This document shows positions 1-10,624 of a DNA stretch of 64,000 nt, piece after piece. Positions within the stretch are counted from its first letter, which is position 1. Every line of letters starts with the position of its first letter. This DNA is from Sphaerosporella brunnea (lineage: Eukaryota; Ascomycota; Pezizomycetes; Pezizales; Pyronemataceae), in contig VXIS01000001.1 of NCBI GenBank assembly GCA_008704415.1, forward strand, positions 362,146-426,145. Reading direction: 5' to 3'. The position numbers were made by a program, and so were the translations under genes. Below the pieces are notes generated by a model. It was not told the origin of the DNA, searched no databases, and was given only the letters and a program-made list of their open reading frames with translations.

Positions 1-591
1 CCTTTCAGCCTGATACTCCTTCTCCACCCCTAAAAATATGTGAAACAGCCGATCCGCCTGAGGAATCGCCAGCTTCAGTGCCTCGTCCCATTCCGCTGCC
101 GACATAATCTTCAAGTCCGCCTCGTGCTTTGCACGCTGCTTGCAGAAGAAGGCTTCCTCGAAGGGCGTGAGCACTTCTTCCTCATTGTCGGGGACCGCTG
201 AGGTAGCTGGGGTAGAGGAGTTATCGTCGTCACTACCGTCGGAGGAGGAGGACGAGGCGGTGGCGGCGAAGGTTGTATTAGTGGTAGAGGAGAACTTGAT
301 TATCACTCTTGGCTTCGTTTTGCGGGTAGCAGCAGGGCGTTTGTGGACTCTTTGGCCGTTCCCAAGCGTTCGACTGAGGCGGCGCTGCGGACGGAGTGCG
401 TCCTTCCCCTCTTCTCCTGCTTCCTCGACGGATGTTTTGCCGATAGCGAGGCGTATACGCTGCGGCGCTGGCTCAGCGCCTGCTGTTTCGCAGGAGGATT
501 TGCTGTTCATAGGGGCTTCGTTGGTGCAGTGCAGCGAGAGGGGGCTGCAGTGAGAGGAGGAAGTGTGAGAGGGCATGAATGCTGTGGACAT
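1..591 (-). CDS. Partial uncharacterised protein (N-terminal part, runs off left edge)
   Basis: An open minus-strand frame enters from the left edge and has no stop inside the window. In-frame starts are seen at 591, 576 and 510; 591 is taken as the longest, giving 197 residues, but 576 or 510 are equally possible. The protein begins with a polar, basic region (an RKTKPR-like stretch). A Ser/Asp-rich low-complexity segment follows, and after it an ordered-looking region with EEVLTPFEEAFFCKQRAKHE and MSAAEWDEALKLAIPQADR that continues beyond the window. I do not recognise the family. The low-complexity N-terminus followed by a helical acidic/basic region would fit a nuclear protein, which is inference only. 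The C-terminus lies outside the window. Confidence 0.6.
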   Translation of the reverse strand, partial: MSTAFMPSHTSSSHCSPLSLHCTNEAPMNSKSSCETAGAEPAPQRIRLAIGKTSVEEAGEEGKDALRPQRRLSRTLGNGQRVHKRPAATRKTKPRVIIKFSSTTNTTFAATASSSSSDGSDDDNSSTPATSAVPDNEEEVLTPFEEAFFCKQRAKHEADLKIMSAAEWDEALKLAIPQADRLFHIFLGVEKEYQAER

Positions 592-2223
592 TGCCAGTTG
601 TGAGAGTGAGTGAAGAATTGAAAGTCGCAGGGAAATAGTGAAGTATTTCGGAAGCAGTGAAAGCTTTGCAAAACAGTGAGCGGACTCAGAAAGTAGAGGA
701 GATTGGAATGCAGCGAAGAATCCAGAACGTGACGAGAGTGAAGCAAAATGAAGAAGGAAAAACCACAGCGGGAAGTGGAATCGCTATCCTTTTGTTGCCG
801 GCAGCGGAGTCAATGCAGCAGGCCCTGGTCTCTGCGCTGTGCAGCATTAATTTTTTCCGCTGAAGTATCTATGGGTTAACTTCATCCTTTCCCTGTTTAT
901 TTTCCTTTTCTCCGAATTATACTTCAGGCAGCTTTGTCACCGCAAAGTGAATCCCATCAATAAAGTTGGCTGATACCTAAGAAAGGAAATCCTTGAGCAG
1001 GAAACTCTGCTCGGCAACGGCAACAGCCAACTGTTAGCGAGCTTGACTGGTTTTTAGCGAGGAACCCGAAAAAACTTGAAAGAAAGATACCTTATTGTCA
1101 TATTTCATAGCCAATATACTTTGTGTGGAATTTACCACTGCTGGCTCCTCGCTTTGGTAGAACCAAGGCTGTCCGAGAGGAGGTGACTCACTAAAACTCA
1201 CTCAGTTTCAATTGGCCCAGTGGCTTCGAAAATCTCTTGCGTTTCTGTGTTTTTGTGGGCACTACAATTTCTGAGAGCATCAAATCCCCCCTCCCTCCCC
1301 CCCCTTTTTTTTTATTAGGCAGTTCCCCTAAAATGGGTGGGGGTTAACAGGTTTGCGGGGGTGTGATAACAGATAAGTAGTGATCTATGTAGCGTACGGT
1401 ACGATGCTTCCGCCCATGGCCAGATAAGTTTGGGTCCCATGGAAAATACTTTGATCTCTCATGAAAAAGCAACAATAGCATTCTTAGATTCATAGTATCT
1501 ATAATTGAAGAGTGTGAAGTTTGTCCAGAAGAACTGCAGAGGGCGGTGTCACCGCGTAAGAACCCAGTTTCTTCTACCTGTCGAGAGATAATCAACGTGA
1601 GATGTAGATTGAGTCAGTACTGTCAATAGCCGGCCCAATTGGCGGGCGGTCTGCTTTACATAGCCAGACCGGTTGGTTTATATATATAATCAATGGTCAG
1701 CCCGGCTTCGAAGCCTAGCAGCCGGGCGGGCTAGCTGCGTCTTTGTGTGTAAAGTTTACTTTTAATGACCGAGTGACTATAGATTGCGATTGTGTGCTCT
1801 GGTCCCGCGGTATACATGATACCTTCCGAGTGAGTCTATGCGGACCTGGAATGCGCTTTATCCGCCTCCGCCTCCGGATCCGTGAAGGTCTGGTGATATA
1901 CCACTTGCTATTGAAACTGGGCGATCCACAGATCCCATCACTGAGTTTCGTGGTTGATAAAGAATCAGCATCCACGAAATCTAAGTCTCAGAAGATTGTG
2001 AGAGGGGGTTGAGTATACCCAGGCCCAGGGCATTTTGGTACACTGGTGGCAACGTAACGGCAAGAGCGGACAGTTCTGTTTAGTTTGAGGACCTGCATGG
2101 GTGCCTTAAGCCTTCCGGCGATTTTCGAAGCGTCTAGTAGTGGCGACGTAACTATGTGCTCTGTTACTCGTTGTAGGACGGAGCTCACGAACAATGTAAG
2201 ATGTTTTTTCTAGAGTAGACGGA

Positions 2224-2436
2224 GTAAAGTCCCTGACCACTTGATAGTGGATATCAGCAGATCGTGGATGATGAGATAAGATAAGATATATGCCTAAAGC
2301 GGTAAGGTTCGTATGTCGAGTGATGACCAGTGAGCGGCCAGGGCGGCTGGCGGTCGCGGAACCTTACCGCTTTAGGCATATCTCTTAGCTTATCTTATCA
2401 TCCACTATCTACTGATCAAGTGGTCAGGGACTTTAC
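2224..2436. mobile_element. Foldback (MITE-like) inverted-repeat element
   Basis: The outer arms are 22 bp and perfectly complementary: 2224-2245 begins GTAAAGTCCCTGACCACTTG and 2415-2436 is its reverse complement. Complementarity resumes inside: the run ATGCCTAAAGCGGTAAGGTTC near 2290-2311 pairs with the stretch around 2360-2381. The GC-rich centre is unpaired. There is no coding capacity. Size and symmetry fit a non-autonomous DNA transposon; a clear target duplication is not visible. Confidence 0.6.
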
Positions 2437-2474
2437 CATCAAGAAGTACCTAAGAAGTAGGTAGAGGCGTGCAG

Positions 2475-2579
2475 ACACCGGTGACGGACCACCAAAAGGA
2501 TGGGGGCTTATGTAACAATTCAACCGAAGGGCTTCAAGCAAGTTTGCGGTTGCAACGTACTAAAATCCGTCACCGGTGT
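2475..2579. repeat. Short inverted repeat, 14-bp perfect arms
   Basis: ACACCGGTGACGGA at 2475-2488 is exactly mirrored by TCCGTCACCGGTGT at 2566-2579, enclosing about 77 bp. It lies only 39 bp after the preceding foldback element and is probably another small non-autonomous insertion. No duplication of flanking bases is obvious. Confidence 0.45.
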
Positions 2580-2710
2580 GATCGTCACAGGGAATATTGA
2601 AACTCTATAACTTCTAGGTAGGGCTAACCCTAACGCTCGGGGTTGCTTGTTCACAACCGCCGCTACCTCGACTCGACTAGCAACGCCGACACAACAAGCC
2701 CAACGCGGAA

Positions 2711-3756
2711 ATGGCGCGGCTTGATCGACTCCCGACAGAAACGCTGATAGACATCTTCAAGTCCATTACCGACTTCAACGAATCAGCACTTTCTCTCGGC
2801 TGTTGCTCACGTCGCCTCTACTCCGTTTACTGCACCTACAAGCCCGAGATCCTTCTCACACAGATGTTTTTCCACAAGTCCTTTGAATACCATCTCCCGT
2901 TCGAAGGAAGGACTGTCATTTATGGCGCGTCTTCTGTGAAAATGATGCTCGACAAAGGTACGCAACGCGGCCATCTGATGATACTTAACGCGTTTCTTGC
3001 TGACCTTGTTCCATAGCCGACCGCGCGCAGAAGAGCGGACAAGTGGAGAAAAAGGATGGACTGATGGCGGTGCGGATGGTGATTGCTATTGCCACGATCT
3101 CGATGGAGGAGGCAGTCACCCATGACGCCGAACGCGCCAAGATCGCTCAGAAGCTTGAAGAAGTGAGAAAGCAGGCTGCTGCTACCCTGGAAGAAGCCTG
3201 TCAGAACATTCACCGGCGACGCGACATACTGGAGCGAAAGCTTAACATCGGGCGGGATGGAAAGCTGAAGCGGATTACTGCAAAACTCCTGGCTGAGTGT
3301 TGCAAGATCGCTGTTAACCAACGGAGAGCGCGCGAAAGAGCCATGCGTATTTGGCAGCGGTCTAGGAGTGGATCCTTCTGGTACGAAGCTACTATCAGAG
3401 GAATCAATTCAGACACGAAATACGCCATGGCCGTTAGAGTCACCAATGCCAAGTACTCAGGTATAGCTCTTGCGACTGATTTGTCGTACTCGATATGGAA
3501 ATCATCATTCCGCGCCGACATAGCTCTGAGAAACACCGAAGGCGATATACGGTTTGCTGTGATGCAAGCTGAGCAGGAGGCTCGGCGCGACACTCACAAT
3601 ATAGAGCTTCAGTCGTTCATTAGAAGGATAGATAGAGAACTCCTCCTGCTGCAAAGCATCGAGAACGACTACCGTATAACAGCATGCAAGGTGGCCGAAA
3701 ATTCCTCCGAGGCCCTATGGGCCAAGTTTACACGGCTCCTCCAGTTGACGGCATAA
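2711..3756 (+). CDS. F-box-like domain protein, two exons
   Basis: Exons are 2711-2957 and 3017-3756. The intron 2958-3016 (59 nt) starts GTACGC and ends CCATAG with a CTGAC branch site; removing it joins the two frames in phase 1 and gives 328 residues. Residues 1-45 look like an F-box (LDRLPTETLIDIF, then a Cys/Ser-rich helix SLGCCSRRLY), which in the family binds Skp1 in SCF ubiquitin ligases. The rest is Ala/Arg/Glu-rich and helical with no recognised substrate-binding repeats. The layout (short F-box-like N-terminus, one phase-1 intron after 82 codons, helical C-terminus) resembles the genes at 7246 and 19914, but sequence similarity to them is weak. Substrate and role are unknown. Confidence 0.65.
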
Positions 3757-4003
3757 CCTTCCTACATATAGGTACCTACGGTATCTACCTAGGTAGGTAA
3801 ATACCAAGTATATACAACAACTGCTCGTATGTTGATGAGGTTGCTCATCTGGTACATACCTCTGGGTACATAAAAGGATAGAAGGCTTTGTTAATGTTTG
3901 ATTTTGTTCTCGAATATCTGTTGCTATTGATCTCGTCGACTCTGGTTTGTGAGGTCAGTGTGATTCGAACCGTTCGGTTGCCCCAAGCGACCACAAGACA
4001 ACC

Positions 4004-4229
4004 CGTATGGTGCAGGCAGCTATAAACCTAGTCGTCGCACGGATATTTTCGTCGGAAAATAAGCAGCACGCAAGTGCAGAAACAGTGGAATGGAAAACGT
4101 TGGGTTGTAGAGCGCATCTGCCTTAGGTGCTTAACGTTTGTTTTGCTCTGAGTTCAGACGCGGGGATACTGGCATTGATTGTGGTCGTCCATCTCCGACG
4201 ACCAGGTTTATAGCTGCCTGCACCATAAC
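4004..4229. mobile_element. Foldback (MITE-like) element, about 32-bp arms
   Basis: The left arm at about 4004-4036 contains ATGGTGCAGGCAGCTATAAA followed by CCTAGTCGTCG. Its near-perfect reverse complement occurs at about 4196-4227. The interior of about 160 bp is non-coding. It is interpreted as a non-autonomous DNA transposon remnant; no transposase is nearby. Confidence 0.6.
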
Positions 4230-4494
4230 CTTTCAAAAACTTCAAATTCCACCCCTCTGCCGGCTGAAAATGATGTGCAAAAACTAAGCCAAAACATTTT
4301 GGGATGGGTAAGTGTAGATATGTGAACGGAGACTATCACTCGCATGTGCATCCACAATTCTTATTTTTTAATTTTTCTTAAGCGAGCAGTTACTTTCCGC
4401 CAGCCTGAGCGGGAAGGGAAAGTTAAATTAAGTAGTCCCTTTATTGGTCGTTCTGAGAAAAATTTAGAGGCGCTTGTCATTGATAGTGTTTTAA

Positions 4495-4863
4495 TACCGT
4501 ATTATCCCGGTAATAAGGCAATTTCGCCGGCGCCGAAGTATACTGACACGGACCGTTCAGTGGACAGTGAAGCTGTGTGAGAGGCAGTCGGAAGCGACGT
4601 GCTTGGACAGTGCTCGACCAGTGGTGGTCAGTAAAACCTTAAACACAGCGGGGAGATGGAGACCGCGGCGACAGCCTGAGCGCTCGCTCTTCCCCGTCTC
4701 CACCTTGTCTCCAGCGTCTTCGTCGCATTGACTTTTCACGTCGCTTCTTTGCACTCCAGCTCGCTTCAAAACACTTCCCATCCAGCTTCACTGTCCACTG
4801 AACGGTCCGTGTCAGCATACTTCGGCGCCGGCGAAATTGCCTTATTACCGGGATAATACGGTA
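4495..4863. mobile_element. MITE with 80-bp terminal inverted repeats ending in TA-CCGTA
   Basis: The left arm 4495-4574 starts TACCGTATTATCCCGGTAAT. The right arm 4784-4863 is its reverse complement with a single mismatch (79 of 80), separated by about 209 bp without a plausible gene. Each end carries TA outside CCGTATT, as expected if TA is the duplicated target, which is typical of Tc1/mariner-type insertions. The near identity of the arms argues that the insertion is young or conserved by structure. Confidence 0.75.
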
Positions 4864-5565
4864 GCCCTCTCTTACTTGGGTTTCAAGAAGGAGAGTGTCG
4901 CAATTCATGTGTTTGCTGTTGGCTGGATTATTTTCGCTTCTCTGCAAAACGCTGAAACTTCTGGATATACGTAAAGCGCCGAGGTGCACACAGATGTGAG
5001 GAGTTTTATATAGCTTGAGAGCAGGTGAGAATGCAGGGGGAGACCAGGAGGTTGCAGCTTTTGTAAAGCGGTTGAAGAGGACTATGAGCAGTAGAACGCC
5101 GAGAAGAAGGCTGGGTATAACCCATGGCTACGACGATGAAGAGAGATGGCGGTAGAGGGTTTTTAGGTTTTTATTTTAGGTTCATGTACTCCATTCGGTT
5201 CTTTCTTTCCTTCTCGGACTTGAGACGTTTGAAATGACAAGCGTAATCTACTGACATTCTGGAAGAGTAATTAACCAAGAAAACGTGCTAATGGTTTTCA
5301 GGCTCCGAAATTTCTATCCTACATGAAAATCCGCACAAAATTTCGCCCATGATCACCAACAGCACCACATCGACCCACCGAGCCATACTCTATGATCCAC
5401 ACCCGTGATTCGCAAACGCCACCTTGCACTAAAGTAGATAACCTTAAGCGACGCGTCTATGCGACTCCGCACATCACCACACTCATGTCCACTCACCCCC
5501 CAAAACGTCACCGACTCCGTGAGAAACAAGAAAAACAACACCGAACCCGTCCATCATCACGCGCG

Positions 5566-6243
5566 ATGACCACTTTCCACCCGTCGATTTTCCACCGCCG
5601 CCCACCACCACCGCCCTACCAACCCTTCCTCACCCACCTCCAGCACCTCCGCACCCACACACTCACAGCGCTCGAGCCGCTCGCAGTCCTCTACACCCTG
5701 TACATAACCCTCGACCTCCTGCACCAACTGCTCACAAAGCGCACCACTCTTGCCGCGCTCCTGCGCTCACACTCCCCCGGCGCTGTGTGGCTGCTGCTGG
5801 GCGCGGGGGTGTACACGCTGCTCAACGGGGTGGAAGTGCTGCCGTTGGTGGCGGCGATGGGAGTGGGGAGGGTGGTGGTGGAGGGCATAAAAGTGTTGCT
5901 GCTGGGGTGGGTGGGGAGGTGGGTTTTTGGGAGAGTGGTGAGGTTGTGGACGCGCGGGTTTCAGGGCAAGGGGAGGAGGGTGCGGGAAGGAAGTGATGGG
6001 AGTGGGGTTGATGTTGATGAGGAGGAGATCAGGAGGGTGAGGGAGGAGAGGTTGAGGGCTTTGGAGAGGGGGAAGAGAAGGAGCCCAGTTGGCGCTGGGA
6101 ATGTGAAGAGGAGTGAGGAGATGTTGAGGCGCGTGGAGGAGGAGGGGAAGGGGAAGGGGAAGGGGCGGACTTTGAGGGATGAGCAGAGACCGTGGAATTG
6201 GATTACCGGGGATGGAAGTGTTGGCGTTGATGCCGAGAGGTAG
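5566..6243 (+). CDS. Hypothetical small membrane protein
   Basis: Single exon; 225 residues from the ATG at 5566. The frame is open upstream, with alternative starts at 5485 and 5392. The 5566 start was chosen because the upstream extension is Lys/Arg/His/Pro-rich low-complexity sequence. After a proline-rich stretch come hydrophobic segments around LEPLAVLYTLYITLDLL and a long one spanning AVWLLLGAGVYTLL to GIKVLLLGWVGRWVFG, suggesting two or three membrane spans. The C-terminal half is Arg/Glu-rich and probably cytosolic or matrix-facing, ending with an RPWNWITGDG motif. I do not recognise the family. Dense GGG/GGT use on the coding strand produces long spurious frames on both strands. Confidence 0.5.
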   Translation: MTTFHPSIFHRRPPPPPYQPFLTHLQHLRTHTLTALEPLAVLYTLYITLDLLHQLLTKRTTLAALLRSHSPGAVWLLLGAGVYTLLNGVEVLPLVAAMGVGRVVVEGIKVLLLGWVGRWVFGRVVRLWTRGFQGKGRRVREGSDGSGVDVDEEEIRRVREERLRALERGKRRSPVGAGNVKRSEEMLRRVEEEGKGKGKGRTLRDEQRPWNWITGDGSVGVDAER

Positions 6244-7245
6244 AGGATCGGTATGTGGCATGCGATTGATCTGTGTAAACTTGTTTGATAACCTGAAAAT
6301 CTCTTCCCCATCGATTTATCAATCCATCTAGCAATATTCTACCCTCTGTGAAGAGCCTCTAGATCTTCCACGTTTTCAGGTCCGCGCGGACGCTATGGAC
6401 ATCATGATATCATACTCGATAAGCGGCACGCTGTCTCCTGACAAATTGTAAAAAAAGGTGTGGCTAAGTCCTGCGCCACGATATTATTTCTTGTAGAGAA
6501 ATCGTCTCCCCTTGGTTACTTACCCAGAACGAGCACAACAGGCTTTTCTATAGTCTTCAGACGTCCATCAGGTATGCGTTCCATGTGCGCAGATGAATGT
6601 ACACTTTTTAAATGGTTTTTGGCACATTGCTTTCTCGTAATGAAACGTGCCAATTGCAAATGATAGGTCTTCCAGGCAGAAACGCCCATTCGACTTTTTA
6701 AATATAAGAAATGATGATCGATGGAATGTTCGAACGCTCTGGTTGACGTTGCAATTGACTATTGAGTGGCTGCAGCGAAGTGCATATTTCCTCCGGATGC
6801 AATGGCCGGCTTAAGCTTGTGCATTCAATTCCGCGGTAGTATATACTTAGTATATATGACCGTATCCGGCCAGACAGCAGCTATGCGTCGTGACTGACGA
6901 GGAGGCTGGGAAAGACGCGACGCATCACGTGAGCACGAGATGGAAAGAATGAAAGAACAGTCGGTGAAGAGTGACTGACTGTAATGTATCTTTTGCTTTC
7001 TGAAAGCAAAAGATAATCTGAAAGAACCTTATATCTCGTTCTCGAAAGCTGATTGGCAATTGCTTCTTTAACTTCCTCTACCACCTCCCAACCGAGTGTG
7101 TTCGCCTTCACATTCACTTGAACTGTCTTTTTCTTCATCTTCCCCATTGCTACCCCCACCCCCTCCACCCCCTCCACCCCCTCCACCCCCACACCCCACA
7201 CCCCACATCCCGCCCCCTCCACGACGGTCAAACACCGCCGCAGCC
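6244..7245. other. Intergenic interval; hairpin and CACCCC-rich leader
   Basis: No gene is seen. It contains a perfect 14-bp-stem hairpin at 6987-7015 (TATCTTTTGCTTTC mirrored across one base). Just before the next gene lies a CCACCCC/CCCTCC-rich tract at about 7150-7222, likely its 5' leader or promoter. Confidence 0.5.
6987..7015. repeat. Perfect short hairpin, 14-bp stem
   Basis: TATCTTTTGCTTTC is followed by one base and then its exact reverse complement. The position, 230 bp upstream of the F-box gene on the plus strand, makes a transcript-end or regulatory role conceivable, but nothing else supports it. Confidence 0.5.
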
Positions 7246-8539
7246 ATGAAGCCTTTCGCCGGAATCTCGCCTAAGCCGCTGTTTCCGCTCCTTTCGCTCC
7301 CCGTGGAGCTGATCGAGAACGTCTATGCGTCTCTCGACAGCTTCGAAACTGCCATTAACCTCGCGTGCACCTCAAGTTTTATGCACACCGTTTTCGTGCG
7401 CCAGAAGCCCAGCATCTTTCTCCAGATTCTTCCGTGCGACCCCATCCTGAATGGCAACAGTCGCTTCGCAAGCTTCTACGACCAGGCCGTTCAGCTCTAC
7501 CGTCAGCTCCAGAAGAACGATTTCGATGCGCAGGAGCGGGAAAAGGGTGCGTTTATGCCAAAGTTGCTGAAGACAGTGGCTGACGATTCTAGCTATTGCT
7601 GCTGAGGCTGCTGCTGCTGCCGCCGCCGCCGCTGCCGCCGCCGCTGCGCCTACAACTGGAACTGCGACTGCTCCAAACATCGACAACAACAACGACGATG
7701 AGGGTGAAGATGAGGACGACCATGACATGGAGGAAGACGAAAATTACGACCAGGACGACCCGAATGCTGCTCCCCCCACAGCAGCCGCCAATGGAAAGGC
7801 CAAGAAGGCTCTGCCGCCTCCGCCAGAGTTCGAGCCCGTTCCTTTGTCCATCCTCGGCCTCGAGGCCGTCAGCGGCATCCGTCGCCTGGCACTTGATGTC
7901 AACAAAGCCGCTTCCATCCTCTACAGCAGCTTAGCTCCTCGCACCGACCTTGGCTTCGACGAAGTCGACATCATCATGTATTCAGAGTTTGGCGACGAGA
8001 TCCTCCGTGCTGTGCTCTACGACCTTTGGCTCACTCGCGTGAGAAGGGAGAAGTTGGTGGCCAAGTACTACAAGGGTGCCGTCCTCCCGGCCGTCCATAA
8101 GACCAACCGTACCCTCAACGCCGACCTGGTGAACTACATTTCGCAGAAGAAGCTGGAGCGCTGGGGATACCCGGACGGCCTCCTGAGGGTCATTCCTCTC
8201 CCCTACTATGGATATAGCAACAGCTCCGAGATGGATGCCAGGAACGTGGTCCTTACCGCGTGCAGAGAGCGCAGCGAGCTGGTCAGGGATGTCGAGTTGT
8301 ACATCCAGCAGCAACGCCTCGCGTGGGAGCGCGAGGACGAGTTTAAGAGGGAGGCGGAGATGCAAACTACGACGGCGGATATACCGATGGTCGAAGAGGA
8401 AAAGGAGACCACCATCAGCCTCTTGCGTCAGCAGCTCAAGGACCTCGAGAAGCGCTTCGAACTTGCGCAGAAGGAGCAGGTCGCCATGAAGTCCGAGCTG
8501 GAGGATATCAAGGCCATGATGGGAAAGCTCTCTGTCTAG
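7246..8539 (+). CDS. F-box-like protein, paralogue of the 19914-21138 gene
   Basis: Exons are 7246-7546 and 7593-8539. The intron 7547-7592 is 46 nt (GTGCGT...CTGACGATTCTAG, phase 1). The product is 415 residues. Residues 15-45 hold an F-box-like segment (LPVELIENVYASLDSFETA). After the intron come a poly-alanine run, an acidic Asp/Glu/Asn linker, and a conserved-looking domain with FGDEILRAVLYDLWL shared with the 19914 gene (YGEEVIRGTLYDLWL). The C-terminus is a coiled coil (LRQQLKDLEKRFELAQKEQ). The shared domain order and identical intron phase mark the two as paralogues. F-box proteins usually recruit substrates to SCF E3 ligases; here the target is unknown. Confidence 0.7.
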
Positions 8540-9231
8540 GCTGAGAAGTACGATGTATGTTTCCATACTTTTCCTGAAGTTGAGGTTTGTTTGTGCTATG
8601 TGCTACTACTACAAGGGGTGGAATATGGTGAGGCGATTCTTCGGCGACATAATGGGGGTTTTTGCTGGCTACTTAAGTGCTTCTGTTACTTACTGGCTGG
8701 CGAAATAAATGGAATGCGGTTGATTTGATTGGGCGTTTTTTTTTCTTCATGCGTAACGAAAGCTAGTCGTGTGGAGGAGCGTGAAACTTCACGCCGGGCT
8801 GACCCGGCCGCGTGACGATGTTTCATAACCATAAGCACCCGCCATCATTCCAACCAGCTCATTTTCGCGAGGAATGCGATTTTGTTTTGTGTAACCGCCA
8901 TTTCCCCTGACGGAATCACCCGCCCTGGAATCTGCAGGCTGCCCAATAGATGACTAAGAAGATGAAGCGCGTGGCATAAACGCCAAACGCCAAGAAATGG
9001 AGGTTACGGGGCGCGCCAATAACGGTGAAGCATGGGGTGCTAATTGGCGCGTGGCGTGGCCATTCCAATTAAGCTTATCACTCATACCTAGGCGCCTGAC
9101 GATCCTGACATTTCTCTTGTAGGGGGTTTTCTTGCGTATTGGACAGGTGGTTGGGCATCGTGGGCAGCAGGATGGAGATGATAAGAAGAGGCCTTTTCCC
9201 GCCCCGCTGAAGGAAAGGAAAGGCAGGGAGA
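8540..9231. other. Intergenic interval
   Basis: It holds the 3' flank of the F-box gene and the promoter of the secreted nuclease gene. Only small imperfect inverted repeats are seen (GGCGCGCCAAT near 9012 against ATTGGCGCG near 9043). No gene or RNA is recognised. Confidence 0.4.
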
Positions 9232-10624
9232 ATGGTTTTGATTCGGACGCTCTGGAATACGGGGTTTTTCCTGGTGGTTGCCGCCGCCGCGGAGACATCG
9301 GGGACTTTTGATATTTTGACTTACAACATTGCCGGCTTGCCTGGTATACTCCTCTGATGATGTTTTTCTCTACTTTATGCTAACGGGGGCAGAGCCAATA
9401 TCGGGCAGTAATCCTAGCACCAATACACCCCTCATCTCCTCCCGCCTCAACAACTTCTCCATCGTCCACCTGCAAGAAGACTTCGCCTACCACTCTGAAC
9501 TCCTCAGCCGCTCCACACACCGCTACCGATCGCCATTCACCGGCAGCGTCCCCTTCGGCTCGGGCCTCAGCACGCTCAGCGCCTTCCCGCTCACCGATGT
9601 GCAGCAGCACACATGGGCCGCATGCTGGGTCGGCACCGGCGACTGTCTCACGCGCAAGGGTTTTTCGGCCACACGCATCCACCTAGCACCAGGGGTGGAT
9701 GTGGATTTTTACAACCTCCACTCGGAGGCGGGGGATACGGAGCTGGATTTTGTAGCGCGCCGGGCAGGGTGGGAACAGCTATCTGCATTCATGAACAGCT
9801 ATTCTCGCGGGAACCCGGTGGTGCTCGCCGGGGATACGAACACACGGTACACCAGCCCCAAAGACCCAGCGCGGTTGTTGCTGCAAAAAAACGGGCTGCG
9901 GGATATATGGGTAGAACTCTACCGCGGCGGGGTTCCGCCAGCCGCAGATGGCAAAAGCATCGAGTGCGCCTTCCCCGTGCCAGCGGGGAGCGAGCGTCAA
10001 GACTGCGAGCAAATCGATAAAATCCAGTACCGCGGCAACAGGCTGGTAGAGCTCGTACCTACCGCTTTCGTGAACCGCAATGCAGACTTTGTGGATGCCC
10101 GGGGAGGCCCGCTGAGCGACCACTTCCCCAACCAGGCTGTGTTTTCTTGGCGCATCTCTGACACCCTGAGGACTGGCGAGAGGATTGTGGGCGGCAGACA
10201 TAGCACGTATTTTAACGATGCGGACACTCCCGGCGCGTTTGGTGCCCGCGTGCCGGTGGTTACTTCCCTTACCCTCCGCGGTGGTAGTAGGCTCGATGCG
10301 ATCCGGTACACGCTTTCTGATGGCACGGTTGTGTACCATGGCGGCAGAGGTGGCACGGATCAGACGCTGACGTTGCGGGAGGGAGAGGGCGTGGAGAGAG
10401 TCGAGGTTTGTGTTGGCACCCGCGCCCCGCCTGGAAGGACGCTGGGCATTTTCTCGATGGAGGTGTGGACGGATCTGGGGCGGAGGGTGAGGGTTGGGTC
10501 TGGCACCGGGGAGTGTTTTTCTTTCACTCCACCTGAAGGCGGCCGGAAGTGGGGGATGGCGGGGTTTCAAGGGTGGAAGGGGAGCGAGGTTGACGCGTTG
10601 GGGGTGATTTGGGGTAAGATTTGA
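9232..10624 (+). CDS. Secreted endonuclease/exonuclease/phosphatase-fold enzyme with C-terminal jacalin-like lectin domain
   Basis: Exons are 9232-9343 and 9393-10624. The intron 9344-9392 is 49 nt with a GCTAAC branch site, and the product is 447 residues. The N-terminus (LWNTGFFLVVAAAAETSG) is a signal peptide. An EEP (DNase I-like) fold follows: FDILTYNIAGLPEPI, the metal-binding Glu in VHLQEDF (about residue 66), YNLH (about 147), GDTN (184-187) and the catalytic-type SDHFP (about 281). From about residue 299 to the end is a jacalin-like beta-prism (RLDAIRYTLSDGTVVYHGG, GMAGFQGWKGSEVDALGVIW), a mannose/galactose-binding fold. The combination suggests an extracellular nuclease or phosphodiesterase tethered to glycans. 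The substrate (nucleic acid, or sphingomyelin/phosphoinositide) cannot be decided from sequence. Confidence 0.85.

Larger units (their letters stand above)
592..2710. other. Gene-poor interval with repeat fragments
   Basis: No convincing gene is seen. Short frames here lack introns, start context and family-like composition. Positions 1698-1731 closely resemble 31646-31680 (shared core CAGCCCGGCTTC then AAGCCTA and GCCGG), so this is a dispersed repeat fragment. Two inverted-repeat elements at 2224-2436 and 2475-2579 are listed separately. A telomere-like AACCCTAA sits near 2624, upstream of the next gene. Confidence 0.6.
3757..5565. other. Intergenic interval containing two foldback elements
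   Basis: No gene is supported. The interval holds the elements at 4004-4229 and 4495-4863 and TACCTAGGTAGGTA-type palindromic microrepeats just after 3756. The upstream extension of the 5566 gene frame (to 5392) is discussed there. Confidence 0.5.

Noticed and set aside
3950..3990. GGTTCGAATC word on the minus strand as a tRNA T-loop
   Set aside because: The flanking bases do not form a five-pair T-stem and no D-arm or acceptor stem can be drawn. A similar GGTTCGACTC near 38560 fails for the same reason. No tRNA is claimed in the window.
5767..6261. 164-codon Pro/His-rich minus-strand frame
   Set aside because: Antisense to the membrane-protein gene; pure low complexity from its GGG/GTG-rich coding strand.
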